A stretch of 64,000 nt of DNA, taken from Sphaerosporella brunnea (taxonomy: Eukaryota > Ascomycota > Pezizomycetes > Pezizales > Pyronemataceae). The notes under the pieces were generated by a model, which did no database searches, had not been told where the DNA came from, and was given only the letters and a program-made list of their open reading frames with translations. The stretch covers positions 62,001-126,000 of the forward strand of contig VXIS01000089.1 in assembly GCA_008704415.1 (NCBI GenBank). The letters run 5' to 3'. This document shows positions 1-9,835 of this stretch, piece by piece (position 1 is the first letter of the stretch; each line of letters opens with the position of its first letter). A program made the translations under genes and the position numbers.

Positions 1-372
1 CCGTCCCATCCCGCCGCAATTCGACCGCCTGGAATGGGGCCGGCTCCGCAAGTAGTTTCCTACGAACCGAACTACGACATGCAGCCACAGATTTCGTCCC
101 CGACTCAGATCAGTGCACCAAGATTTGACAACATCGCTGCGCCTCCTGCTGAGAGTTCAGGCGGCAATTCTTTAGCGGTACCGGGCTCTGATGCAAAGAG
201 CAGTAGATCCCGCCGGAGGGAGAGTAGCATGATGTTTATGATGGGGGGATTGAAAAAGAGTAGCTTTCAGAAGAGTAATAATGGTGAGTTTCACCCATTT
301 GTCCTAGCAGTATTATTTGCTAACATGGAGGGGAATGTAGTCGCGATGGTAGAAGAGGATTTATACGGTTAA
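1..372 (+). CDS. 3' end of an unknown proline/serine-rich protein (partial)
   Basis: This reading frame is open from the first base and is cut by the window edge, so only the C-terminus is visible. The best model is two exons, <1..283 and 341..372. The donor GTGAGT at 284, a GCTAAC branch point at about 319 and the acceptor TAG ending at 340 define a 57-nt intron. Reading through the intron keeps the frame open, so retention would not truncate the protein. The visible part is rich in Pro, Ser and Gln, then has a basic Arg/Ser stretch (SRSRRRESS) and a Met/Gly/Lys segment, and ends in an acidic tail (VEEDLYG). I see no recognisable domain and do not assign a function. The terminal exon and stop are fairly secure; the identity is open. 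Confidence 0.55.
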   Translation, partial: PSHPAAIRPPGMGPAPQVVSYEPNYDMQPQISSPTQISAPRFDNIAAPPAESSGGNSLAVPGSDAKSSRSRRRESSMMFMMGGLKKSSFQKSNNGEFHPFVLAVLFANMEGNVVAMVEEDLYG

Positions 373-527
373 TACGAGATACCCACAAAACCATACATAC
401 CATATACAACAGATGTAATGTATTCGATATACGTGCGTCTTCTCATGCACGGCGGGCATCGGGGGATATTGCCTTGTATTTTTTTTTTATCTTTTTTCTC
501 TCGTTTTCTTGGTCTTGTGAATACCCG

Positions 528-599
<72 letters not shown>

Positions 600-822
600 C
601 ACTCTTTCTTTTCTTTTGGAGTTATCTTACTTTTTTGTGTGGCTTTTTGACGACCTACTTTGTTTTTCTATTTTTCTATTTCTTTTTCTCCTTTCATTTT
701 TCTTCATCATCTACCGACTTGTATTTTCTTTTTCTTTTTCTGTTTTTCCTTCTTTGCGGTTGTTGCGGCGCCATACATCTCTCTTCCAGGGCCATATCAT
801 CACTGTCGCTGTTTTTCGATTC

Positions 823-854
<32 letters not shown>

Positions 855-1296
855 CCATTCGGTGGGGGGTTCTCTTGTTTTGTGTTTTTCACTCTTTTTG
901 CGCTTTTGCTGAGCAGGTTTGGAGTCAATTGGAAATTCATCTTTTGTTTCTGCGGAAAAATGATTCACTGTAAGGCACTTGGTCCAGTTTACAACTCGCA
1001 GTTCAGATTCATTTTATATATAAAACCACACAGAAGTGATATCGTCTATCGATAAAATACAAATGCGCAGCTCTTCTGCCGTCCCGTTCCACCCAGCATG
1101 ATCCAGGCCAAAAAGAAAAAAATCAAAATCAAATCTAAGCACAACAAAACACGATACGATACAAAAAAAAAAGACAAAAAAAAGCCGTTACTAGACATTT
1201 ATGTTGCATGTTTCCGCCGCTCTCTTTCTACCCTCAACTCCGAAAAATGACGTTGAGTATATCCTTGGATTTTTTCCTTTGCCGCTCGCAAGGAAT
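373..1296. repeat. Intergenic T-rich tract with a 70-nt poly-T run
   Basis: No gene is supported here. Positions 530-599 are an uninterrupted run of about 70 T. A second run of about 29 T lies near 826-854, in a pyrimidine-rich stretch from 601 to about 900. The apparent reading frames are poly-Phe or poly-Lys products of these runs. The tract separates two convergent 3' ends. It may be slipped homopolymer DNA or the poly-A tail of a minus-strand retroelement; no target duplication was recognised. Confidence 0.7.
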
Positions 1297-2833
1297 CTAC
1301 TTGTCGTTTTCCTCGCGTTCAATCATTTTTGGTAAATCCTCGACCTGCAGGAAGGGCAAGGTTGTTAGTTTTTCCTATATTAATTAATATTACTGCAGGG
1401 ACAGGTGTCACAAACCTTGGCTTGACCGGACAAGATTACTATTTTTGCACATAAAACGTCTCGGTTAGCCACCGCGCATCGAAATAAATGGTAAAGTAAA
1501 ACTTACAGTAAACACCGGTCATGAGCGGGAATTCCTTCTCAAGGCCTCTCTGGGCCAAGAACTGGTTCACCTCCCTGGCGGTGCTGGTGCCCTGGAGTTT
1601 CTGACCGTTCAAGACCCTCGCCTCGATTTCCTCGATGCTCTTACCCTCGCGCACAGACAGCATTGCACATCTGTGGTTGCGGCCGCCGTTGCAGCTGGTG
1701 ATCAGGTCTGCCACTCCGCAGCTCTCCTCCGTGAAGGTTCCCGCCCGGCACGTCTCCTGGAAGAACATGCGGCCGAACTTCTGCATCTCCATCAGACCGA
1801 CGCGCATGACGGCGGCCTTGGCGTTGTCACCCCAGCCGAGGCCGTCGACGAATCCGGCGGCCAGAGCGATCACGTTCTTGAGCGCTCCGCCGAGGGAGAC
1901 ACCGGCGACGTCGTTAACCACGCGGACGTGGAAGTAGGGGCGGTGGAAGAGATGCTTCATGACCGAGTGGTCAACCGGGGGAAGTTCCTCGGGGAGAGGA
2001 GTCAGGTGTCCGGGAGGGTCATAGGCCACGGTGGTCTCGGAGAACTTTTCTGCCGCTACCTCGTTTGCGATGTTGGCGCCGCTCAGAGCACCGCAGTAGA
2101 TTCCGAGCCGCTTGCCAATGTAGTCACTGAACAGCGAGATGCCGTCAGCGCTCACTTCCACGCCCTTGATACAGGAGACTGCGCGGGCGTAGGGGAGCAC
2201 TGCGCCTTCGAGCTGCTTGCAAATGTTGCCCATGAATTGGTGCGGCACGTTGAAGACTAGGATTGTGGCATCGCGCACGGCGGCTTTGATGTCAGGAGTT
2301 GCGACCACATTCGAGGGGAGAGTGATCGAGGGAAGATATTTGACGTTTTCGTGCAGGTCGTTGATCAATGTTGTCAGCTTCTGCGGAGAGCTGTGCTTGG
2401 AGGCGTCGTATTTGGGATGGTCGCTAGGCAGCTGGTAGTTCTCCTCGAACACCCACATAAATATCTCCGGCTCGAAGATAGTAGGATGCGCTTTGGTGTT
2501 CTCGGCTACGATCTTGGAGATGGCGCTGCCCCTGAGACACAAGATAAAGTTTTAGCTACCCCCGTGAAGCTTGTTTTTGCAGAGGGGTGCAAAGGAATGG
2601 CGGAGATTTACATACCAGTTGCCGGAGCCGATCACGGTTACGCGGTGCTTCCTGGTGTAAGCGGCGGTCATTTTGGCTGCAGCTGCGACGGGTACGGGAG
2701 TGAGGTTCCTCTTGATGAGACTGAGTCTGCGGGCAGCAGTGGCGGTTGTTGAATTCGCAGCAGTTGAAGCAGCAGCAGCAGTGAGAGATCTGGCAGCAGT
2801 AGCAATTGAGGACGGCGGCAGAGTCAGTGGCAT
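1297..2833 (-). CDS. GPD1: NAD+-dependent glycerol-3-phosphate dehydrogenase
   Basis: This enzyme reduces dihydroxyacetone phosphate to sn-glycerol 3-phosphate with NADH, supplying glycerol for osmoregulation, redox balance and lipid synthesis. The model has four exons on the minus strand: 2616-2833, 1507-2531, 1416-1438 and 1297-1344, giving 437 aa. The tiny 23-nt third exon is needed to restore the conserved C-terminal ending. The Rossmann motif VIGSGNWG (about residues 67-74) is split by intron 1. The dinucleotide-domain sequence NVPHQFM, the catalytic-domain sequence [14 protein letters not shown] with the family's active-site Lys, and CNGGRNHRC follow in the usual order. An Ala/Ser/Arg-rich N-terminal extension of about 54 residues precedes Met55 and looks like a mitochondrial presequence. 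Starting at Met55 would give a cytosolic form. Function is secure; compartment is inferred. Confidence 0.96.
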
Positions 2834-4191
2834 ATGTGGGCAACAGTGAGAGATGCAGAAAAGGAAAGAAGACAGGAGAGGAAAGCTCCCTCCTTCTAAG
2901 CAAGCAGCTATCTATGAAATGGATGGACGGGATGGGCAGGAGATTTCAAGTTCCAGAGGCAACACCAGAGTAACAAATGACGAGCATTCATTTTAGCCAA
3001 GACGCCAGTTGCTGGCAATCCAGAACACAGAGAGCCCACGCTACACACTCAACAGTTTTTTTTTTCTTTTCTTTTTTTCCTTCTGTGCTTTCTTTTCTTT
3101 TTTTTCTTTCTTTGCTTTTCTTTTTTTTTTCCCCTTCACGTCCTGCTGACCTCGCTGGTGTATGTATAGGCTTATAAGGGATCTCTTTTCTGTTCTTTAA
3201 GAAAACATGAAGAATAAACAACCGATGAAATTCGTTATCACAGGCTTTTCAGCCTGACACAGCCTCCGGTTCCGAGGCGCACAAGCTGCGAGCGACTCGG
3301 AGCGACATTTCGACTTCAAAAGATCGAGCTGGGGCCCGGCGGGTAGATAGAGTGGATATCATGCATCAGAAGCGGATCGATATCTTTCGTGCTACGAGAT
3401 ATTCCGTTCCCCTGGTCGCCGGAAATCATTGCATCCCGTGATATTCACATTCGGTCATCAGGTCTCACCCTGCCTCTGAGGCAGTCCCCGAGAACCAAGA
3501 CCGGACAACCGTGAAGGCGGTGCACGGAATAGCTGCCTCTTCAAGTTAAGTCGTCGATCGGTTTTGAAAAGGGCCGCAATCGAATTCGCGGAATTTCCCA
3601 AGGTCGACGGTGGCTAGCTGGTGACGATCATCTGTCGTCATTCGTGAATGTTACAACATTAGGCACATTTACCTTCCCTGACTGCTGGCGGAATACCTAC
3701 CCTGCGGGAAGTATCCCCATCTTGAGGCGAAACTTCTTCTCTGCTCCGTGTATTGATAGTAGTACAGCTGCTGAAGGCCTTATGATCAGTGTGGGGTGCC
3801 AGTGAACTTCTTTGGCTGAAACTGGGCTTTGGTGTAAGGAAAGAAGGTGAGACTTGTTCTCAGCCTTGTCGTTAATTGAGGCTGAAAAACCGGAACGGCA
3901 GCAGGTGCTCAAAGTTCATTGAAATGCCTCTCGGTGGAGTGGAAATTTTTTGATGTTTGAAGGACTTCCTGTGAGAACAAGATGACTCGAGTGAGGAAAC
4001 AAAGTTGGTTTCACTTCACAGCACATCGCCCAAACAATGAGCATGCTCAAACTCAAGTGCAAGTCCATGGCAGGGCACAGCTGCGGCTTGGTCCGAAGCG
4101 ACGTGCTTCACTATGAATCACGTCGGGTTAACCATCATATTCACTGCGTTTCTCGAGATCCAACTCCTAACTCCACTCAAACCCAAAATGC
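2834..4191. other. Intergenic region, no gene seen
   Basis: About 1.36 kb between the start of the glycerol-3-phosphate dehydrogenase gene and the 3' end of the DUF3405 gene. It contains T-rich runs at about 3055-3133, probably part of the GPD1 upstream region. No reading frame with recognisable protein character was found. Confidence 0.6.
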
Positions 4192-6318
4192 CTAACTCTT
4201 GATCGGATGCAACAACATGGCCTTCAAACACATCCTCCCCCCTCTCTCTAATCTATCAACCTCCCCTTCCTCTCCCTTCTTACCTAAAGCCCACCCCTTG
4301 TAAAGCTCGGCGGGGAACTTAGCATTATAGTACCAAGTGGATCCCTTAAAATTATGCTCTCTCTTCCCAAACACACTCTCCCTCCGTCCACCAGCGAAGC
4401 CATTCTTGCCATTGTTGAACGTCCTCTCCAAAAACCCTGTCGGCCACCAACGGTCCACAAACACGGGATGAGGCGCGAACACAGCCTTCAGACCATGATG
4501 CAGCGCCACCGTAGCAGGCCACATCTCCGAGAACGCGGCGTGGCCAGCAACGTTCTCCGTATGCATGGCTGACAGCAACCTTCGCGACAGCCGCGATGCT
4601 GTTATTATCGCAGCTCGTCGGGGCGTCGAGGACGGGTAGCCGGTGATGTCGTTGCGCAGGATCCAGCTGGTTTTTTCGGGGTCAAAAAGCGGGTTCAGGG
4701 TGATGAGGTCAGCAGACTCAGTGCCGTCTTCGGGGACTGGAAGAATTGGCGTCACGTCCTTGACTGCTACTGGGCCGAAGATAACGCCGGTGTTGTTGCT
4801 GAGACCCGCGGTGGAGACGGCAAACTCCTCCCATGTGCCGTGGAAGGCGGGTACGTAGAAGCGGCCGCTACGCTCCCACAGGCCGTGGCGGGGTTGTGCG
4901 GCTGTCCATTGGTCCAATCGCTGGAAGAGGTGGTACCAATGCCCGGTATAGCGGATGTCCATTTCCCAATTCCAGACGAAATCGTATTCAGGATGGCGCT
5001 GGGAGAACCATTGGACTGGCATAAAGGTGCTGCGATAGACACCATGCACAGACATACGCAGAAATAGCTTATCATCGGGCAGATGCGTCTCTGTTCTCCA
5101 CTCTGGAGAGGAGTCATAGATATCTGGGTAGAGCAGCGCCATCATTTCCTCATGCCACAGCTCGGCTAGTCCTAAGAACTCTTTTGGAAGCCCGGATTTT
5201 TCAAGTTCTTGCTGATAGACTTCGGGGGACTCCCAAATGTGTGCGTCTACGCGCCTGACTTGCACGAGGATGTGGACGGTGTATTCGCCGCCGGAAAGGA
5301 GCGAGAGCTCGCTGATGAGGGAGCGTACGTTGGCAATATTGTTCGGAGACCACTTGTACCCTGTCCAGGTACGTAGCAGCACAGCGGTGCGCGGAAGCTT
5401 CTTCTTCTTCTTCGTCTTCTTCTGCGGCACCCGTCTATGCGGCCTGGAGTCGGAGGGGGGCTTACCGCTCTCCGCGATCGCCCCAAACCGGCCTTTGTTT
5501 AGCTCCCCACACTCTTTCTGCAACACACCCCAGTCCACGCCTCTCCAGTCCACCTTTTTAAGCGGAAACCCGCCCACACCATGCGCAGTCTCCACTTGCT
5601 TCTCTCGCTCACCACCATCAAACATCGCCTCCCCTAATCCCCCCTCCTTCTCAGAGTACCCATACCCATAACTCCCAAACCGCCCATACCTCTCGAAGCA
5701 CACTCCACCATCCAGCCCCAAAACTTCATGTGACCCCCACGCGGGCTGCGGCATTCCCTCAGGAACGCCGTCAAAAACCCGGATCTCAGGTCTAGCTCTC
5801 CCCTTCCCAAAAGAGCACTCCTTATACTCCCCCTCCCACATCTCTCTATACTTGGGGGATGTGTACTTCGGGTAAGGGTCAAACACACGGCTCTTTTTCA
5901 GCGCACCCAGCTGGCCACGGTCCTCAGCACCGCCTGCCTTGTTTACATGCGTCGGTGGATACTCCGGCACATTTGCATCGTCGTTCACAAGAGTGTACAG
6001 GCCCGCATAGTACTTTTTAAGCTTGGGAAAGCGAGCCCACACGTGGATGTCGTCGGCAAAGAGATGGTTGTTTGCGCGGAGCAGCTGGCTCGGTGCTGAA
6101 GACATGGACGAAAAGGAGACCATGATGATTAGGAGGGTGCACAGGAAGAGCAGCGAGAGTATTAGCTTGAAGCGGCGGTGGAGGAAGCGGTCTAGCGGGC
6201 GTAGCACGCGCGGGAGCCGAGGAGGGGAGGAGCCATGCTTGAGGAGCGGCCTTGAGGAGGGGTTGTGCCGTCGTGATGGTGGCGGGGACCACTGGGTGCT
6301 GTCCTCAACCTCCGCCAT
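4192..6318 (-). CDS. DUF3405 type II membrane protein (fungal, glycosyltransferase-like)
   Basis: A single uninterrupted 708-codon frame. The N-terminus is a basic, Pro-rich cytoplasmic tail followed by one hydrophobic segment at about residues 51-70, the layout of a type II Golgi or ER membrane enzyme. The luminal part carries features I associate with the fungal DUF3405 family: RTWTGYKW, LLYPDIYD, and WNWEMDIRYTGHWY followed by RSGRFYVPAFHGTWEEF. The acidic motif in WEMDIRY resembles the Asp-containing motifs of nucleotide-sugar transferases, but no activity is established for this family, so the glycosyltransferase idea is inference. A low-complexity Lys run (KKTKKKKK) sits near residue 300. 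Length fits the family. The start ATG is followed by an acidic MAEVED peptide and no better upstream start is visible. Confidence 0.88.
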   Translation of the reverse strand: MAEVEDSTQWSPPPSRRHNPSSRPLLKHGSSPPRLPRVLRPLDRFLHRRFKLILSLLFLCTLLIIMVSFSSMSSAPSQLLRANNHLFADDIHVWARFPKLKKYYAGLYTLVNDDANVPEYPPTHVNKAGGAEDRGQLGALKKSRVFDPYPKYTSPKYREMWEGEYKECSFGKGRARPEIRVFDGVPEGMPQPAWGSHEVLGLDGGVCFERYGRFGSYGYGYSEKEGGLGEAMFDGGEREKQVETAHGVGGFPLKKVDWRGVDWGVLQKECGELNKGRFGAIAESGKPPSDSRPHRRVPQKKTKKKKKLPRTAVLLRTWTGYKWSPNNIANVRSLISELSLLSGGEYTVHILVQVRRVDAHIWESPEVYQQELEKSGLPKEFLGLAELWHEEMMALLYPDIYDSSPEWRTETHLPDDKLFLRMSVHGVYRSTFMPVQWFSQRHPEYDFVWNWEMDIRYTGHWYHLFQRLDQWTAAQPRHGLWERSGRFYVPAFHGTWEEFAVSTAGLSNNTGVIFGPVAVKDVTPILPVPEDGTESADLITLNPLFDPEKTSWILRNDITGYPSSTPRRAAIITASRLSRRLLSAMHTENVAGHAAFSEMWPATVALHHGLKAVFAPHPVFVDRWWPTGFLERTFNNGKNGFAGGRRESVFGKREHNFKGSTWYYNAKFPAELYKGWALGKKGEEGEVDRLERGGRMCLKAMLLHPIKS

Positions 6319-6718
6319 GAGTGGATTCGTAAAGCATAGTGGATGCGCGAAGCTCGAATCAAAACAGATGCATGGCCAGGGGGTCTACTGGACGTTGGCA
6401 ACCCTAAGCCTGGCGATAGTTAAACATCGCCTATCACGACCGCAAATGGGAGAAGTGCATATCGCCAGTGCATAAAGAATGGATCACACATTGATTGAGA
6501 ACGCTCTCATGCCCCGGCTTCTGCGACAATAGCTCAAAATATGGGATTAAAACCGTTAATAACACGATTCCTTTGAGTCACACCCTCGCACTCGATGAAA
6601 TCTTGGCGTCGCCTAAGCCAGGATCTTGCCGTCTGCAGCTCCAAATTTTGAGAAAGTTCCTTCACGACCACGGCCACCGCCTTCATTCCCGCGTTTCACG
6701 AGAAACGCACAATTTACG

Positions 6719-8299
6719 ATGGCGGTCCCCGTACAGCGATTGCAGCCCACCAAGCTGCCAGCTCTCCCCTCCTCGACTACTCCCGAACAACGCTATTGGC
6801 GCACCTTCGCCTCACCGCTGCTAATCCACGAGTACTCGAACGTAACCTCTATCCACTTCTCGCCGCACGCGCCGCACGATTTCGCCGTGACCTCGTCTGC
6901 CCTCGTCAAGATCTTCTCCTCGAAGGCCCGCGCCGTCACAAAAACCATCTCCCGATTCAAAGACACGGCGTACGCTGGCCAGATCAGAAGGGATGGAAAA
7001 ATCATGGCTGCCGCGGACGCCACCGGCACCGTGCAAGTGTTTGACCTTGCCAGCCGTGCGGTGCTGCGCACGTGGGCGGGTGAGCATAAGGCGCCGGTAC
7101 AGGCGCTGCGATGGAACCCGAGGGAGTTGACGGGACTGGTTACCGGAGGTGATGACACGACTGTGCGTGTGTGGGATCTTCCGGCGAGAGAAAGCGTCAC
7201 TACCTTTACCGGCCACGAGGACTACGTCCGCTCTGTTATATACCTCCCCGTTGGCGGCGCAGCCGCGTCGACAGGCGGGCTGGTAGTCTCTGGTTCCTAC
7301 GACACCACGGCACGGATCTGGGATCCGCGGGTAGGCGGTAAAGCTGCGATGACGTTCCGCCACGACACGGCGGTCGAGGATGTGCTCGCCATGCCTGGCG
7401 GGACGACGGTACTATGCGCAACCGGCAATGTGGTGCGCGTGTGGGATATTGTTGCGGCGAAGGAAATCGCGGTGCTTAGTAACCACCAGAAAACGGTCAC
7501 GAGTCTGGCGCAGACGTCAAAGACTGAGAAGCGGAGAGTCCTGACGGGTGCCTTGGACGGCCATGTCAAGATCTATGACACAGCTAGCTGGACCGTCGTC
7601 CACGGCGTCAAGTATCCCGCGCCTATCTTATCCCTGGGCGTCTCCCCCGACGAGAAACATCTTGCGGTCGGCATGGTGGGCGGACTCCTCAGCATCCGCA
7701 CGCGGCGCAGCGGCGGAGAAAAGGACGTGATACAGGAGCGGGAGCGGGCCATGGACCTGATCATGAAAGGCCTCGACCCTCGGGCTGTCGACAAAAAGAA
7801 GGGGATGTCCGGCAACAAAGCGCGAAGACTCAAGGGACTCGACTACAAAGGAGAAGACGAAGAAATGGTGATCGATGCGGCGCCGAAGAAAATCAAAAAG
7901 GAGCGCCGCTTTGAAAAAGACCTACGGAAGGGACGCTACTCCGAAGCTTTAGACCGGGTTCTTGGAGAGGGCGGTGAGCCGCAGATGGTGTTGACGGTCA
8001 TCAAGGAGCTTCTCTACCGCGATGCTGTCTCCAAGGCCCTCTCGAATAGAGACGAGGAGAGCCTCCGTCCCGTCGTCGAGTGGTGTGTGCGCTTCATTGG
8101 CGATCCGCGCATGGTCGCGGTGGTGACGGAGGTGCTGAACAAGGTGCTCGATCTTTACAGCCATGCGTTGGGACACAGCGCAGAGTTTGACAAGCTGGTG
8201 GGGAAGCTGACGAAACGGATCGCTGGCGAGGTCGTGAATGCTAGGCAGGCACAGAGGGCGGTGGGAATGCTGGGAATGCTGGTTGCCGGTAACGAATGA
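6719..8299 (+). CDS. UTP15: U3 snoRNP / t-UTP subunit UTP15 (WD40)
   Basis: UTP15 is a nucleolar WD40 protein of the t-UTP (UTP-A) subcomplex of the small-subunit processome, required for early 18S rRNA maturation. The 526-aa intronless product begins with the characteristic YWRTFASPLLIHEYSNVTSIHFSP region and continues with WD repeats (VRVWDLPA, ARIWDPRV, VRVWDIVA, VKIYDTAS) to about residue 330. A basic linker (ARRLKGLDYKG) and the helical UTP15 C-terminal domain (FEKDLRKGRYSEALDRVL) follow. The frame is open upstream to 6626, but I chose the ATG at 6719 because it yields the usual MAVPVQ-type start and family length. The DUF3405 gene lies divergently upstream, leaving about 400 bp of shared promoter. 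The call is secure. Confidence 0.95.
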   Translation: MAVPVQRLQPTKLPALPSSTTPEQRYWRTFASPLLIHEYSNVTSIHFSPHAPHDFAVTSSALVKIFSSKARAVTKTISRFKDTAYAGQIRRDGKIMAAADATGTVQVFDLASRAVLRTWAGEHKAPVQALRWNPRELTGLVTGGDDTTVRVWDLPARESVTTFTGHEDYVRSVIYLPVGGAAASTGGLVVSGSYDTTARIWDPRVGGKAAMTFRHDTAVEDVLAMPGGTTVLCATGNVVRVWDIVAAKEIAVLSNHQKTVTSLAQTSKTEKRRVLTGALDGHVKIYDTASWTVVHGVKYPAPILSLGVSPDEKHLAVGMVGGLLSIRTRRSGGEKDVIQERERAMDLIMKGLDPRAVDKKKGMSGNKARRLKGLDYKGEDEEMVIDAAPKKIKKERRFEKDLRKGRYSEALDRVLGEGGEPQMVLTVIKELLYRDAVSKALSNRDEESLRPVVEWCVRFIGDPRMVAVVTEVLNKVLDLYSHALGHSAEFDKLVGKLTKRIAGEVVNARQAQRAVGMLGMLVAGNE

Positions 8300-8758
8300 A
8301 CTTTTTTTTTTTCGATAACGCAATGTGTGTATATAATTTTTGGCTTGGGATTTTTTATTTTCTTTTGCATGGCGTTTTTTCACAAAAGTTATTTTTTGCT
8401 TTACTTTTTATTTCCTGGCTGTACAATACTAGATATCACGGCCTTTTATTGAAGGGGTTTTCGGGGAGGAGAATGGTGCAGTGGGTTTTCACAAACGCCA
8501 TGAATTGAGGTGACCAAATGGAAGGGTCAAACTTTGTGGCACCCCGATTCACTGCAGACCGACCATTCATACCAGCAGCAGCAGCAGCAGCAATGGCAGC
8601 AAGAGAAGACTTCAGTATTTATCATACAACAAATACCCACAACTCCGAAGATAGATACAACGGAAAATAACCCCACATCGCAGCAGTAAGAACGGAGGAG
8701 GAGGAGGAGAATAATCAAAGATTTCACATAGAAAAAATTAACCACCTCTGTCCGACGT
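8300..8758. other. Intergenic region between convergent 3' ends
   Basis: About 460 bp separating the UTP15 stop from the 3' end of the next, minus-strand gene. It contains a short CAG repeat at about 8573-8592 and a GAG repeat near 8695-8710. No gene is seen. Confidence 0.6.
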
Positions 8759-9319
8759 TTACTTTCCCCAACCGAACCAGCTCATGATGCCACCCTTCGC
8801 CTTGGCCGCTTCCGCCTCGATCTTGCGGTCCGCCTCGTCGATCTTGCCGAGCACCGTGCTCTTGGTCGACTGCGTTCCCTGGTCCAGACGCTGCACGCCC
8901 TCCGCGATACGCTGCTTGCCTGTGATGTTTCATCAGCAAACACCCTTAAAATATCCTTGAGCTGGGGAAAGTAAGGGACGACGTACCCTCCTCAACCTTG
9001 CTGTCGATGGTGGCGCCGGCACGAGCCATTGTCTCCTCGGCTCCCGTCTTCACCTCCTTCTCCCGGCCCGGAAGCTCGTCGCGGATGCTGGAAGAGACTT
9101 TGGCTGCGTCGTCTAGGAATTTGTCAATAATGAGGTTTTCCGGGAATGTAATGATTAGGGAGACAAACGCTCCGCGGCCTTCTTCGCAATGTTGAGGTCG
9201 CCGCCCGCGGTGTAGAAGTAGTATCCCAACACTCCCGCCGCGCCCAGGCCCAGAATCAGAGGGATACGGTTCTTGGGCGGGCCGGCCTTGGGGATATCGG
9301 TGCGGGGGGAAGTAGTCAT
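8759..9319 (-). CDS. Calcofluor-white-hypersensitive family protein, small single-pass
   Basis: Three minus-strand exons, 9169-9319, 8987-9112 and 8759-8919, sum to 145 aa. The N-terminus KNRIPLILGLGAAGVLGYYF holds one hydrophobic segment. It is followed by an amphipathic Ala/Lys/Glu-rich region (DAAKVSSSIRDELPGREKEV, then QRLDQGTQSTKSTVLGKIDE) and the ending SWFGWGK. From memory this matches the fungal family annotated as calcofluor white hypersensitive protein, whose role is undefined beyond the cell-wall-stress phenotype in the name. Both junctions restore the expected sequence (KKAAEHDAAKV and EEGKQRIAEG). An in-frame upstream ATG at 9385 would add 22 residues; I preferred 9319. The gene is divergent from the DysF gene across about 500 bp containing ACTC repeats. 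Confidence 0.85.
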
Positions 9320-9578
9320 TGTTTGTGATGGTGGTGGAGTCGATGATGATGTGGTGGTGATAATAGCTTTCAGGTGTGGGAGCACGAAGCAAGTTCTTTC
9401 ACGGGGGAGCCTTTTGTATGGACATCGAAGGGGAAGGAAAGCTAGGAAGGAAAGCTAGGAAGCATGGGAAGCAGAATGAGCTACACACTACGTCATCGCT
9501 CTGCGCAATTGTCGCTAGCCGCGTTGGGCTAGGCAAGCGAACGCAGGTTACACAGCGCCGCGTGCGGAAGAGAGAGCT

Positions 9579-9618
9579 CACTCACTCACGCACTCACTCA
9601 CGCACTCACTCACTTCAC
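9579..9618. repeat. ACTC-type microsatellite in a divergent promoter
   Basis: An imperfect run of CACTCACT/CGCACTCACT units lies in the roughly 500-bp region between the two divergent genes (starts at 9319 on minus and 9836 on plus). It may belong to either 5' region. No conserved regulatory motif is recognised. Confidence 0.7.
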
Positions 9619-9835
9619 TCTGCTCCTTCGCTCTTCTTCTCTTGCTCTGGCTTACATGTCGCCGCGCCCCCTGGCAAGGAGCTCCGTTGGAGTCATCATC
9701 TAAGTGACGAGATCGAAAATCCTTCGCTTTCTTCCCTGCGAGATAGAGCTTGCTTCTAATTTCCTGTTCTTGAGCTACTCGCCGTTGCTTGCTTGCTTGC
9801 TCCACGCAGTAGCTCCAACCCAAAATTCACCTCCA

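Noticed and set aside
369..1055. Overlapping poly-Lys and poly-Phe reading frames
   Set aside because: They are translations of the T70 and T29 homopolymers and the pyrimidine-rich tract; no domain or codon character.
1673..2260. 195-codon plus-strand frame opposite the glycerol-3-phosphate dehydrogenase gene
   Set aside because: It is the antisense shadow of a strongly conserved exon and has no family resemblance.
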